A DNA stretch of 64,000 bases, taken from Cerrena zonata (lineage: Eukaryota > Basidiomycota > Agaricomycetes > Polyporales > Cerrenaceae). The stretch spans positions 62,001 to 126,000 of the forward strand of contig JASBNA010000020.1 in assembly GCA_038087015.1 (NCBI GenBank), given 5' to 3'. The position numbers were made by a program, and so were the translations under genes. The notes under the pieces are model-generated. The model did not search any database, was not told where the DNA came from, and was given only the letters and a program-made list of their open reading frames with translations. Positions 46,989-58,988 of this stretch are shown one piece after another. Numbering within the stretch: position 1 is the first letter of the stretch; every line of letters begins with the position of its first letter.

Positions 46989-47110
46989 GTCTTCCATTTA
47001 CCTTGATCTTTTTATAAGTTATTACCATATCTACTCTGACATTGCTAGGTCCAAATCTCGTGTATTTCTGGGTGTATTTCTTTCTCTATCTAGTTCTTAT
47101 AATCCACAAT

Positions 47111-48010
47111 CTACCAATCAAGCTCCTCACCGCAGAAACGCCAGAACCTTCCGGAATGCTGCAAAGTGGGCGTTGGAAGCAAATTTTAATAGGGCTTGGC
47201 CATGGATTATGTCCTTCGGGTCGAGAAAGGCGTCTTTGCTACCCATCTCTGTAAGTGATGCATTTCCAGTCGCATTTCCAGTCTTACTCTCGGTTTTTAT
47301 AGCCATGTAGGCTTACCTGTTTTCGCCCATCCAAGGCGAATGACGAAGATGGTGGATTCGGGCTTGTCGAAAGCTTGCTTCGTGGTCTGAACTCATCATT
47401 AGTGTCAAATTCCAGGGGTTTAAACGGAGTACCCACAAACATATTCAGTGCAGATTTACGTGAGCTATACGTTACATACTCGGGCCCATGCCTCCATGCC
47501 ATGCTACTGAGTTGGCTGACCGCCTTGCGCTTACTTTTCTCCAGGAGCGATATGTATGCCCCAGAAATGAACGCAGGTCCGAGCACATTGGTTTGGAAAA
47601 AGTCCTAACGAAACCTTCAAGGATCGAAGTTGTGGGCTCTATCCTTTTGCTCGGACTACAAGAGATATCCTGAGAAGTGACCTGGCATAGGAACAAGGGA
47701 TACTTACCACGCCCGCATTGTTTATGAGGTAATCAAGTGCCCTATCGTGCAGAATGGACCTCACAGCTTTGGGGGATGCTTCAGTCGAGGTAATGTCTAT
47801 GACATTTAACTGAATAATGTGTGGTGCGCCACTTCCCAACTCTTGCAGAGTGGCGGACTTCGCAGAATCATGACAAGAGTAGCTGTTTTATTATCTCGAG
47901 ACTAAGTCCTCGAGATGCTCTACGATGACGGTCCTTTAGCGTCTGCAATAACGAGCACGGGTAAACTCGAATCATCCTGTAATCAGCCATGTTACATTGT
48001 GGTCAGTCAT
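47111..48010 (-). pseudogene. Short-chain dehydrogenase pseudogene (SDR copy 5)
   Basis: Reads MTDHNVTWLITG at the start, but the first intron begins AT instead of GT. Exon 2 (ASRGLSLEIIKQLLLS) then lacks about 34 bp where the NADP strand should be, before SAKSATLQELGSG. The middle is well preserved: YLINNAG, TNVLGPAFISGAY, and YSSRK with Y and K followed by SALNMF. Exon 4 (KQAFDKPES) and its donor are visible. In exon 5, after MGSKDAFLDP, one extra base near NAH shifts the frame, so LQHSGRFWRFCGEELDW is read out of phase. A changed splice site, a deletion and a frameshift make loss of function nearly certain. Confidence 0.85.
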
Positions 48011-48868
48011 CTGCCGGTTTGAATTTTGACTGTTCTTCGTGAGTACAGGCTAAACTATAGAGCTGGGCATGCTATGAAAAGTTGTCCTACTCCACCCATA
48101 GACTGATCGAGTGGCTCAGCCATTGTAAACTCTAAATGAACACACTATTCATAAGCACAGTCCTGTCATAATCTGGAATACGCCATGATACCAGTGACTG
48201 ACTCAGCCGGGTGTGAGTGAATCAATTCACGAGTGTGAGTTTATATTTATAGGACGAAACTAGTAAGTAAGAGCTCCTTTCGTCATATCTTATCACTCAT
48301 GTGCTTATATATTGCGTAGTATATAGACTAGACGCAAACAGATGGATCACGCTCAATCCGAGACGGAGGTGCCAGTGCAACGTTGTCGTGGTTCCCACAC
48401 TGGCAATAAGACCTAGTTATATGTCGATAGGTAGGTCACTCTATCCTACTTATTATCACGCTCAATGGGACATTCTGAGTATGTAGTGGTCCCACTAGCG
48501 AGGCCCATTTAGCAATGTAATGCTGACATTGCTGACTTCCCAAGGAAGTGCATGTCCAAAATAGGAAATCAGCTATCCTTATATGGTAATTATACTATCA
48601 GTACCCCTAGCCCATCCTTGGACACTTACGGAGGATTTGTGGGTCGGAATTTGACATAGAACTATATATTCAACAACGCCTCTCGGGACTCAGTGACGCG
48701 TCTCGACGGAACTGCTACAGCTTTTGCCGACTCCGAGAAACCGGTATATACACAATAACGCCTCCTAGTTCAAAGGTAGATTCGCTAGTCTCTCCTTCTA
48801 TATATATACACTATAAGGTCGTACTGGTAACATATTCCCTCACTCACTGTTAAACGAAAACTCATCAA
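48011..48868. other. Divergent intergenic region between SDR copies 5 and 6
   Basis: Upstream DNA of two divergent SDR copies. It contains a near-palindrome (GTGAATCAATTCACG near 48216), GACTCCGAG near 48710 and a TATA-like run near 48799. No other gene is seen. Confidence 0.4.
48799..48809 (+). promoter_or_regulatory. TATA-like box of SDR copy 6
   Basis: TATATATATA lies about 60-70 bp before the ATG at 48869. The related SDR copy 7 has a similar box at the same distance, which supports shared promoter architecture. Confidence 0.45.
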
Positions 48869-49843
48869 ATGGCACAATCCTCCGCGACTTGGTTGGTAAC
48901 AGGGTATGTCGTCTTTCAAGTTTTATCACAGAATATTTGCAGTGTCTCATGCACATCACTCTACCAACAGAGGTAATCGAGGGTTAGGTCTCGAGTTCGT
49001 CCAAAACTTACTGCGAGACCCTTCTAATACCGTGATTACCACGGCTCGTAACCCCGACAAAGCATCCACACTCCAGGATCTTCGTGCCAAACTCCCGCAA
49101 CAGCTTCATATCCTCCAACTCGATGTCACAGATGAACTGTCCATCCAACGATTTGCTAAAGAGGCGGAAGGCATCCTTGGTGAACGAGGGTTGGACTACC
49201 TTCTGAATAATGCAGGTGTAAGTTGTTTGCCGTCGAAGAGGCATGACTTATAATCAGCTGATACTTGTACACAGGCTGGGAGCCCGGATACGCCACTTAC
49301 TTTCAAGGCGGAAAATTTCCTGAGCACCTTCAAGACGAATGTTCTTGGTCCAGCTCTAATTCTACAGGCACTCCATCCGGCTCTTGAAAAGGGGCACAGG
49401 AAGGTCGTTGTGAACGTATCAAGCAGACTGGGCAGTATCTCAGATGTCGAGAAGCTTGCTCAACAGTACTTCACCACGTATTCTGCGTGCAAGGCTGCTC
49501 TTAACATGTTTGTGAGTCCTCGAGCTGACTTATGGGAAACTATCAACAATTCGAGCTAATTGTTGGGGGGTGTAGACAGTGAAGGCGGCATGCGAGAAGC
49601 CGGAGTTCATAGTTTATGCCCTTTCTCCTGGTCATAACAAGACTGGTATGTCTGAATAGCATTTCGTCACTCTCAACTCTGACGTGAATTTCTATTATTC
49701 TAGATATGGGAGGAAGCACTGCTCCTCTTGACCCGAAAGAGACAATTCCGATTTTATTGAAGTTTATAATAGGATCGACATTGGAGCACTCTGGTAAGAG
49801 CTGGGACTACTGGGGCGATGGAGTACAAGAGTTTGCGTGGTAA
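48869..49843 (+). CDS. Short-chain dehydrogenase/reductase (SDR copy 6)
   Basis: Exons 48869-48903, 48971-49217, 49275-49511, 49576-49645 and 49704-49843 give 242 aa. It starts MAQSSATWLVTG, with the cofactor motif TGGNRGLG split by intron 1 as in its paralogues. ITTARNPDKAS has the NADP-type arginine. YLLNNAG, the serine motif NVSSRLGS and the Y/K pair in TYSACK are intact; the end is SPGHNKTDMGG...EFAW. Nearly the same protein is encoded in inverted orientation at 53528-54489, with exon 2 about 95% identical by eye and even intron 1 alignable, so this is a recent duplication. The relic at 24148-24398 belongs to the same subfamily. Substrate unknown. Confidence 0.9.
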
Positions 49844-50197
49844 AGGATGGAAATCCAATACTTACTACATTCGAACATTACCAAGTGTGTATGTGCAGCT
49901 CGAACAGAAACGCTCACACCACGTTCCTCTCTGTTACGAACTATTTCCGGAATATATTCAAACTGAGTAAATGTGTCAATGTGAGATCCTATTTGACCCA
50001 ATCTGGAGCTGTTCATAGCCTAAGGCATTGCTTCGGATCCAAACTTTGAATTTGAAATTTTGAACATAAGACGCGGTCACGTTGATAAAACGCGTGTGAT
50101 TATGTAAGCAGACTTTGAACATGGCTATCGCATGTTCAACTTTCCTTGAACTTGAACTCTTTCTTTTCTCGACATCGACGGTGTTAGGCCTACAACG
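49844..50197. other. Intergenic region before the Polo kinase
   Basis: 3' flank of SDR copy 6 and promoter of the kinase. No gene is seen. Confidence 0.4.
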
Positions 50198-52904
50198 ATG
50201 TCAGCAAACGTATACAATGGAATGCCACCACCACCTCGACGAAACCCACTCGGAAACGCAGCAAATAACTACCCTCGCCAGTTCGTTCCAGGAACGCCAC
50301 CGAAACCACAGCCTGCCGTAGCAGACAGACAGAAACAGGCCCCAGAACCACCTCTGCCTCGCCAAAATGCAAAAGTGACACCCCCATCGCCCCCAAAGGT
50401 TATTGCGGACAAGACCCGCACGCTCGAGTTTGTACGAGTGGGCATGCTTGGAGAGGTAAGTGTCTGTTCAATCGTTGGACGCGCAGCTCAACAAACCATA
50501 CACTAGGGTGGCTTTGCTCGTGTCTATGAAGTCCAGGATCGTCGCGGTGGCCGCTGTGCCTGTAAGGTTGTGACGAAGCAATCCCTCAAGACCAAGAAAG
50601 CGAAAACGAAGCTCTACGCTGAAATCAAGATCCACCGCTCGCTAGAACACCCCAACATTGTGACTTTCCAGGACTGTTTCGAAGATGATGAGAACGTCTA
50701 CATGACTCTCGAACTGTGCCATAATGGCTCTCTCATGGACTTGCTCCGTCGACGTCGACGCTTCACCGAACCGGAATCGCGATTTTTCATGGTTCAACTG
50801 ATTGGCGCGTGTCATTACATGCATAACCACCAGGTTATTCATCGCGATCTCAAATTGGGCAACATTTTCCTTGACAGCAATATGAACGTCAAGGTCGGTG
50901 ATTTCGGTCTTGCGGCGCTTATCGAAAACCCTGGTGAGCGCAAGAAGACGATCTGCGGTACTCCGAATTATATTGCTCCTGAGGTGCTCTTCGACACAGC
51001 AAATGGCCACAGCTTCGAGGTCGATACTTGGTCCATTGGTGTTATCTTGTACACGCTTGTGGTCGGTCGTCCTCCCTTCCAGACGAAGGATGTCAAAGCA
51101 ATTTACAAGTAAGATTCACCCAAATGGCTGTTGCATGATCTTAATGTTGCATTGCAGACGTATTCGTGATAATGAGTACGAATTTCCTAAGGACAGACTC
51201 GTTTCGTTGGAAGTGCAAGAGCTCGTGCAGCAGATCCTCACCCCTGACCCCCAGCAGCGCCCCACTCTGCACGAAATCATTGACCATGCCTGGTTTACAC
51301 GAGGCGTTGTACCTGACAGGATACCTGCCACGGCCCACGACTCCACACCTTCTTTTAGCCACATCACGCGACCGATCTCTGACGCTAACCTTGCTCGTCT
51401 GCGCAAGAACGCGCTTCTAGATGCTGAAGTCACCAGTATTGCTGTGCCTTCTGCACCCTCAGCAGGTTCTAGCAAACTGAAGAGCGCCACTTCTAGCCTT
51501 GCACAACAAGAGAAGGAGTTCCAGAAAGCCGTCCAACCGGGCAGTCCGATCTCGGCCCTTCTTGGAGCTGCTCGACAGCCTCTTATGGTTGCTCCTGGAG
51601 CCATGCGTGGCGAACAGCCGCTCATCAGAAAGCTGCAAGCCGCGAGGGAGGCAAAGTCACCTGGTAGACCTATTCGTGATGCTGCCCGCGTAGGCGGGTT
51701 GCGACACATTGACGAAGATAACCACGAAGAGGCAAAACAAGAAGACCACCGACGGAAAGAACTTGAAGCTCAGAAAGCCAGAATTGTGGCTCAAATGGTT
51801 CCTGGTAGCAGGCCAGGCTCTGCTACCGACGAAATTGATCAAGAGAATGTTGCACCCGCCGAAGCTTATCCTTCTCGCCGAGCGCCTGCACCCAACTATG
51901 CTCGACGACAGGAGAAGGAGAGAGCCAGAGACGTCCCAGCTCCAGCTCCACAGCCTGAGACCAAATCACCAGCGAAAACGAACGGATTCGATGCGGCAGC
52001 CGAAACTCTGGCGGCTGCCTTCGATGCGAAGGCTCGAGGTCGTCTCTTTAGGGATCCTAGACAAGACGTGACCTTGCCCGAGACGAAGGTGTTCATTGTT
52101 TCTTGGGTGGATTATTGCAATAAGTATGGAATGGGCTATGCCCTGACAGATGGCTCGGTCGGAGTGTATTTCAATGATAGCACAACTATCGTGCTATCGC
52201 CCGATGGACAGTGAGTGTCACACCATCGACGGAACCATTTACATGCTCACGATGTTTCTGCAGCCACTTTGACTACGTATCATCCAGACGTCAAGGCTCT
52301 GTGTATGTTCGTAAGAACTACACCGTCTCCGAATTCCCAGAGGACCTCAAGAGCAAGGTGTATCTTCTCAAGCACTTTGCGAAATACATCATGGATCGTC
52401 TCTATGGAGAACATGATTACACCTACGAGGATCGTCAGAGGGTCAAGGGCATGGATTTCGTGCAGAAATACCTCCGGATGAAGCACGTCATTGTCTTCAA
52501 GATGACTAACGATGTCCTTCAGGTACGCTTCCTCCACATATCTCAAACACTGGATTATCCAGACTTATTCCTCGTATTTGTAGTTCAACTTCACAGATCA
52601 CTCAAAAGTGATACTCTCTTCTCAGGGTCTCGTTGTTACCCATATAGACAAGAACTACCAAATCTCTCGTTGGACCCTCAGCGAAATTATGGCCCAGTCT
52701 CTCCGCCCGGTTCCTGCCAACCCTGAGCAAGCCAAGTTCAACCAGCGGCTCGTCGACAAGCTGAAGTATTGCAAAGAGATCTTGGTCTCCATTCGCAACG
52801 CTAGCGCAGGCTTAGAGCCAGGTGCACCAATGGCTATGCCGGGAATGGGTGAACTCGAAACAGCTGGTCCTGCCAGAGCTACTTCGACTAATTCCCTTCG
52901 ATGA
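50198..52904 (+). CDS. PLK: Polo-like kinase (Plo1/Cdc5 type)
   Basis: Mitotic serine/threonine kinase controlling mitotic entry, spindle and cytokinesis. Exons 50198-50455, 50507-51108, 51158-52210, 52264-52522 and 52584-52904 give 830 aa. A proline-rich N-terminus precedes the kinase domain. The glycine loop ([10 protein letters not shown]) is split by intron 1. [18 protein letters not shown] and the activation segment [14 protein letters not shown], with the T-loop threonine, follow. A basic linker leads to two polo boxes: [14 protein letters not shown] with the phosphopeptide-binding tryptophan, and [10 protein letters not shown] carrying the histidine/lysine pair that grips phosphoserine. 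All key residues are intact. It sits between two inverted copies of an SDR gene. Confidence 0.96.
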
Positions 52905-53527
52905 TTCTGACGATTCAACCCACTTTCCACCAACGTTTTCATGAATGCTCATGACTAGACACGAGAGTCACGAGAGTTACAGTCGAGTTGGTAGTTCTGG
53001 AAACTCTATCTATTGACCTCCTTTTTTTGCACCATACCTTTTTTGACGATGTCAGGTCGTCGAAGCGGGTGGGGAAGGTACGTTAGGTACATTCCTGCTC
53101 GTTGGTTTTCATTGCATCGCACTTGATACCCTTCAACGACCATTATCATTTCCGTTTTTTCTTTTTTGCCCCAATGACAGTTAAGGATCATCCTTGGTTA
53201 CGCATCGAACGTATAAGTAATTGTCTATACAGTCTCTATCTCTCTATCTCGAGCATCACAGTCCCTATATATTGCAGACCTCTTGTGTACATAATAGTTA
53301 TAACCTGGCAATCTTACTGCGTTATCATTCTTGCGGTTGGGTGTGTGACTCAGATACCTGACTTCAATGATCTGAATGTAATTGTGCTGATTGTTTTGTA
53401 TGGGCAGTCTCTCAAGTGAGAACTTAGAGCGATTGTGGGTGTACAGTGAGGTCGAAGATGAATTGAATGCCAAGCAATGTCCTACCGACTCCTACGTTAT
53501 AAAGGAGATATGTCGATCTTTCGTCGT
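52905..53527. other. Convergent intergenic region
   Basis: 3' flanks of the kinase and SDR copy 7. Contains T-rich stretches; no gene is seen. Confidence 0.4.
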
Positions 53528-54489
53528 TTACCAAGGAAACTCTTGTATTTTATCACCCCAATAATCCCAGCTCTTACCAGAGTGCTCCAATGTCGATCCT
53601 ATTATAAACTTCAATAAAATCGGAATTGTCTCTTTCGGGTCAAGAGGAGCAGTGCTTCCTCCCATATCTAGAATAATAGAAATTAACGTCGCAGTTGAGA
53701 GTGACGAAATGCTATTCAGACATACCAGTCCTATTATGACCAGGAGAAAGGGCATACACTATTAAGTCCGGCTTCTCGCATGCCGCCTTCACTGTCTACA
53801 TGCTCAAACAATTAGCCCAAATGGTTTACAATTCCTTTTCGTTCATCTCGAAGACTCACAAACATGTTGAGAGCAGCCTTGCATGCGGAATACGTTGTGT
53901 AGTAATGTCGGAACTGCTTGTCGGTACTTGAAATACTACCCAGTCGGCTTGACACGTTCACAACAACCTTCCTGTGGCCCTTTTCAAGAGCCGGGTGGAG
54001 TGCTTGTAAAACTAGTGCAGGACCAAGAACATTCGTTTTAAATGTGTTCAAGAAATCTTCTGCCTTGAAAGTGAGTGGTGTATCGGAGCTCATGGCCTAT
54101 GTAAAAATGAGATCGCGGTCAATTTTAGTACAAGGTTAAACAGCTTACACCTGCGTTATTCAGAAGATAATCTAACCCTCGTTCACCAAGGATGCCTTCC
54201 GCCTCTTTAGCAAATCGCTGAATGGATAATTCATCCGTGACATCGAGTTGGAGGATATGAAGCTGTTGCGGGAGTTTGGAACGGAGATCTTGAAGTGTGG
54301 ATGCTTTGTCGGGGTTACGAGCCGTAGTAATCACGGTATTAGAGGAGGATCGTAATAGATCTTGGACGAACTCGAGGCCTAACCCTCGATTACCTCTGTT
54401 GGTAGAGTGGTGTGCGTGAGATAGTAGATATCGTGCGATACATGGAAGACATACCCTGTCACCAACCAAGTCGCAGAGGATTGTGCCAT
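53528..54489 (-). CDS. Short-chain dehydrogenase/reductase (SDR copy 7)
   Basis: Inverted near-duplicate of SDR copy 6, beginning MAQSSATWLVTG with five exons. Blocks in order: NRGLGLEFVQDLLRS, TARNPDKAS, YLLNNAG, TFKTNVLGPALVLQAL, the serine motif NVSSRLGS, the Y/K pair in TYSACK, SPGHNRTDMGG and a final EFPW before TAA at 53528-53530. All catalytic elements are intact. Differences from copy 6 are few and mostly conservative (DLIVYA for EFIVYA, RHYYTTYSACK for QYFTTYSACK). The pair flanks Polo kinase as inverted repeats about 3.7 kb apart, a configuration that could promote inversion of the kinase segment or gene conversion. Substrate unknown. Confidence 0.9.
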
Positions 54490-56296
54490 TTTCTGAGATT
54501 TCGTTTAGTAAATCGCGAAGAGATTCAGGAACGTTTCGTCACATACATATATAGCTGGCTTCGGGTTTCATGGATGAGTAACCCTCAGCGTCAGGATTCT
54601 ATCATGTATCAGCATATAACGGCAACACCGCTGTGTAACCCTTCTATATTCTGCCCACCCGGGTGCCGACCAAACGTCACCTGCGGAATTGCTTACTTGC
54701 AGTGAGAGAGTACTCTGTATTCCAATGGCCGATGCACCCACGCAAAACCCACATTATACTCATGTTGGATTACAAACTGTTCCAATCGCAATCGATAGAA
54801 CGTTCCTTTGTAAAAGATCTCTGCCGCCAGGCCGACCGGGGTCAACGTCCAATCAGCGTCAGTATCATACTAGCAGCACATTACTGCCAATGGACGCAAA
54901 TGCGAGTAGCAACCCAAGTTGCAAACTATGTACCAGTAGTCCAGTCATGCACGTTATCAAAAGTGCCTGATCAGAGACCGGTAGTATATAATCACAGCTA
55001 CGAGTCTCCTCGTCCAGCATGATATAGATCCTGTACATTTGAACATGAATTAGGACTCAACACAAGATTTTGTCTTCTCGAATAGTACCACCTTTGACAC
55101 GGTAGTACTACTAGCACTTCCTAGTGAAAATTACTGTTGACAAAGACTCAGGGCCGGTGGACGTGGACGCGCGCCGGTCAAGGTCGGTCATACCGTGACA
55201 AGCTAACTAACTGAAATAGATTTTGCAGCATTTTAAAGTAAGAATACTTGTCTGGTATGTTAGAGCGATCAATATCAGTATTATCAATTTCGGGATAACT
55301 CTAACTTAGTATTGGGACAAATATGGCAGTCAGGCGCACAAACTTGGATGTTAATATTGCTACTTTAATCGCTCTACATATATCTATTAATATATACTTA
55401 TACTTATAGGCTATGAGCTACTTACAATATACTTATATCAGTATATTAGACAAGCTCATCTGGCGCCCAAAGTAAAATGTTTTAGGTGGAGGCTTGTCCT
55501 CCGGCCAGTCAACCATGACCAAGCCGGACTTAAAGTTATGTGGCATGATAGGGTATGATTTGCTCATCTCTCCACATCCCAAGATGATTGGTACATTTTT
55601 TAACGCCGTCTCTAACGTCAGCACTTCGCCGGGATATGGCAGTTACTCTCTTCGAGGTATCGGAAAGGTGTCAAACGCCTAAGTACTTCTCGTATCGTTC
55701 TGTGCGCATGACAAAAAGAAATACGCAGCACTGACAGCTGGTATATAATATCACGATGCGTATCCACTGACTCCGTTCAGGCTCTCAGCTTGAAGTTGGC
55801 AGTCCCAATCAGTCCTTTACCCCGCCACAAATATACCTTGAGTATGTACGGCTGCGATGTTGCACTCGTCTCAGATCTCAGATTCCATCTTATCGATGGT
55901 GAAACCCTTCATTTAGACTCTGACCCGGAGCAACAACAACTTGTTTTATGGCCTTTTTATGCAATAATCTCCAAGTCGACGTTGCGAACACATAGTAAGT
56001 AGGTCACTGCATAACAATCCATTTCTCGATACAAAGGCTATGAATAACAATAAATCACATAGAACACAAAACAATGACATCCATGAGGCGGTTCGATATT
56101 TGAGACTTGGTCCACACTCCCACTCAGAACCTCGCCTCATGGATCAGACGACCGTCTTCAACAACTACAATAACCTCGTACCCTCAGCGCTGTGCTCGTA
56201 TGCGACTATTATACGGGAAGATTATAAAATGTCGTAGTGTTCCATGTGCGACTCAAATTTATACACATTGAACTTCCTCCCATATTGCCAGCTAAT
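54490..56296. other. Intergenic region, about 1.8 kb
   Basis: No supported gene. Frames at 54663-55022 and 55433-55682 lack domain signatures. Includes an AT-rich stretch at 55200-55450. TATATAAT words followed by similar short sequence occur near 54984 and 55742. Confidence 0.4.
54546..54553 (-). promoter_or_regulatory. TATA-like box of SDR copy 7
   Basis: CTATATAT on the coding strand lies about 60 nt before the start codon at 54489, matching the spacing in SDR copy 6. Confidence 0.45.
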
Positions 56297-57977
56297 ATGT
56301 CTACACTCTTTTCTCACCTTCGCAGGAAGCCAATTGGTCTTCTGAGCCTCCTTCTCCAAATTCCGCTCCTTACTCTTGCTGCCCCTTCTGGGCATTCTAT
56401 TGCAGTTCGTCTTGCAGTAGAGGAACCTCGTTTGATTGGTGCACTATACTGTAGGCTTAGGCATACTTATTCAACTTGCTTGACTGTATATTAATCTCTG
56501 ATATCGCCCACAGTCACGACAAATGACCCTTCGGGAAACGCCATTGTAGCTGGTCAGCTTCAATCCAACGGGAGCGTGGTGGGTACCATATTCTACGTCC
56601 GGATTATTAAGACCTCATTTTGAGAAAAATTACGAACAGATATTCAGTAACATTACCATATATCCGACCCAGGGAAATGGCTCTCATGTCAAATCCACGG
56701 ACCCTCACAGCCCGGATGCTCTGCGGTCTCAGGGTGCCATCGCAGTCTCCAAGAGCGCTCAAGTGCTTGCTACCGTAAACGTACGTTTAGAATATGATTG
56801 TTCCCCTCGTTGTATCCTTATTGCTCTTTGAATAGGCTGGTTCGAATACGGTTTCGCTTTTCAACATCTCAGATCCCTCAGCTCCATGGAATATTAGCCT
56901 TATCAATCAGCCTGTAGGGAGTTTCGGTGGTTTCCCCTTATCCATCACCTTTAACAAGATGGGAAACCTTGCTTATGTTCTGAACGGCGGGGCTACAAAT
57001 GGCGTAACGTGAGGTTTATATATCACCCGTTGCGAATGTATTAATCTGAACCTTTTACTACTTCAGCTGTTACAATGTGTCGAAAGAAAGCGGCCTCATT
57101 CCTATTGCTGGATCAGACCGCAAGATCAGTAATGTCTCTCAAACGGATCCGCCAACCACTGCGAAGGGAATGCCAAACCAACTTGTCTTAACAGAAGATG
57201 AAACAAAATTGTTCGTCTCCGTTAGTGGCGTGTCCGAAGACGATCCCGGTTTTATTACTGGATGGTTGATCGACGCGGACGGTCTCCTTTCCGATGTTAT
57301 ACCCCCTATGTACCCAGCTGCACCCGGCTACTCACCGTCTTCATTTGCAGAGGTTCCTAAGACCAATGCTCTTATTGTTACAGATCATACCTTCGGCCTA
57401 GAAGTATTCAATCTCACCGCTGCGAGTGATCCAAACAGCTGCGGGCCTGCTATCCCGGGTGCCATGGCCAATACCAATGTGTCGCGATTGAGTTTCAGTG
57501 AACGGACAGGCAACTTTCATCTTATCGACTCAAAAAATAGGGACGTGATCGAAATCACGGTTAACTACACACTCAACACCACTGTTATGAACGTACGTTT
57601 ATTTTCTCCAAAAATCTCTGAAACGAAACTGATAGCTCTTGCAGAGTTCCAGATTGTGTAAATCCTGCACACCACTTGACAGCAACATTGCTGATCTGAA
57701 TGGTACAGAGTAGGTAGTTTTGTAGCGAGGCGATTTCCATCCGCTGACAGAAAACATAGGTACCTATATGTTCTAGACGCGAAGAACACCGCCGTGATCG
57801 CGGTTCAACTCCTTAATCCTGGAAACGCTACCGTTATTGGGTCATATAATGCTAGCGGCCTTCCTACGAGTGAGTTCACGTCTGTCTATTGCATATGTAG
57901 TCGACCTGACTGTAATGGACCCTGTAGACTCCGGCAACATTCAAGGACTTGCGAGTTTCATATCACGGAGCTCTTGA
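56297..57977 (+). CDS. Secreted lactonase / carboxymuconate-cyclase-like beta-propeller protein
   Basis: Starts MSTLFSHLRRKPIG followed by a hydrophobic stretch LLSLLLQIPLLTLAAP, a likely signal peptide. Exon order gives FTTNDPSGNAIVAGQLQSNG, SKSAQVLATVNAGSNTVSLF, GGFPLSITFNKMGNLAYVLN, PNQLVLTEDETKLFVSVSG, NVSRLSFSERTGNFHLID and YLYVLDAKNTAVIAVQLL. The last exon gives MDPVDSGNIQGLASFIS and stops at 57975-57977. These repeating blade-like units are characteristic of the fungal extracellular family related to 6-phosphogluconolactonase and 3-carboxymuconate cyclase. About seven introns are present. Several N-x-[ST] sites fit secretion. The real substrate is unknown; catalytic residues in this family are not firmly established. 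Confidence 0.75.
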
Positions 57978-58988
57978 GACTTGTGCGTCGGTGAATACTC
58001 TACTCGAGTACTATATATGAGTACTGATACCTAGTTACGCAACCAACATGTTTCAATTATGCCTAGCTTCATATTGAACCATTGTGCAGGAGATTATGTA
58101 AGGTATTGCTGGCCGCTACTTAAATTAATTGATTATGAGTATCCGCCTCGGTTCGGACCGGATACATCCATGCGGACCATGCGAAGTACTATAATACGAC
58201 AACGAGGCAATCCGTGAGTCGGAGACTCGGATGTGGCTGAATACCTCTCCAACTGTCTCCTCTATTGCTAGGCTAAAAACTACTACAATGAGTTTGAAGC
58301 CCGTCAAGAAGGGAGGGTACGTGCACCCTTTTATACAGTTTTTATACATATCCCTTCTTTCACGAGATATCTAACGGACACGAACTGCGCTTTTTGCATA
58401 AGGTTAAGAGAGCCTCGGATCCGTAGTGAATCCCGAAACCTTAGCAACCCGGCAATAATGCTCGGGTGTACGCTTAGAGGTGGTTGAGGTCATTTCCTAA
58501 TCTAGCAGCAACAATGGAAGGCACGAACGAGGTCCGGGAAATCGGACGACTTGCATCTTCTCCATCACCAAACGGTTGAATGAACTAACAATTTTTGGTG
58601 CCCTACTTTCCTTTATTCTGTTAGAAATTGCATCATCCTCGAGGGATACAAGACGGATATCGTACCCCGATCGATATTGGTGCACAAAAAATCACAATAT
58701 TTTCTTACCGATGCACCGCCAATGAGAGCCGACGCTTGCTCTCACCCGCTATGAAACCCTTTCAGTTTTGACGAGACGGGGAAGGAGATCTGGATATGTC
58801 CAGCTCCCCGCTATTTTCATCAGATCATACTCCAGATACACCATGGCAAGCACCGAGTCGTAATCGAGGGAGGATATAGGCGTGTCAATAAAAGTGGGCG
58901 AGTACAACGTAAACTCCTTCCACCGAACCTTTCTCTGCCCTTTCTCCCTTCTTGAGCTTCGTTTCGGTCAAAATACTCCTCTAACGAA
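57978..58988. other. Intergenic region, about 1 kb
   Basis: No supported gene. Contains GAGTCGGAGACTCGG near 58216, similar to GACTC/GAGTC-type words near 30500 and in other spacers of this window. Confidence 0.4.

Noticed and set aside
55433..55682. Overlapping frames on both strands in the spacer before the lactonase gene
   Set aside because: Neither translation shows a recognisable family or intron-linked extension.
58130..58240. Possible tRNA-like segment (GGTTCGGACC)
   Set aside because: No acceptor stem or cloverleaf can be drawn around it.
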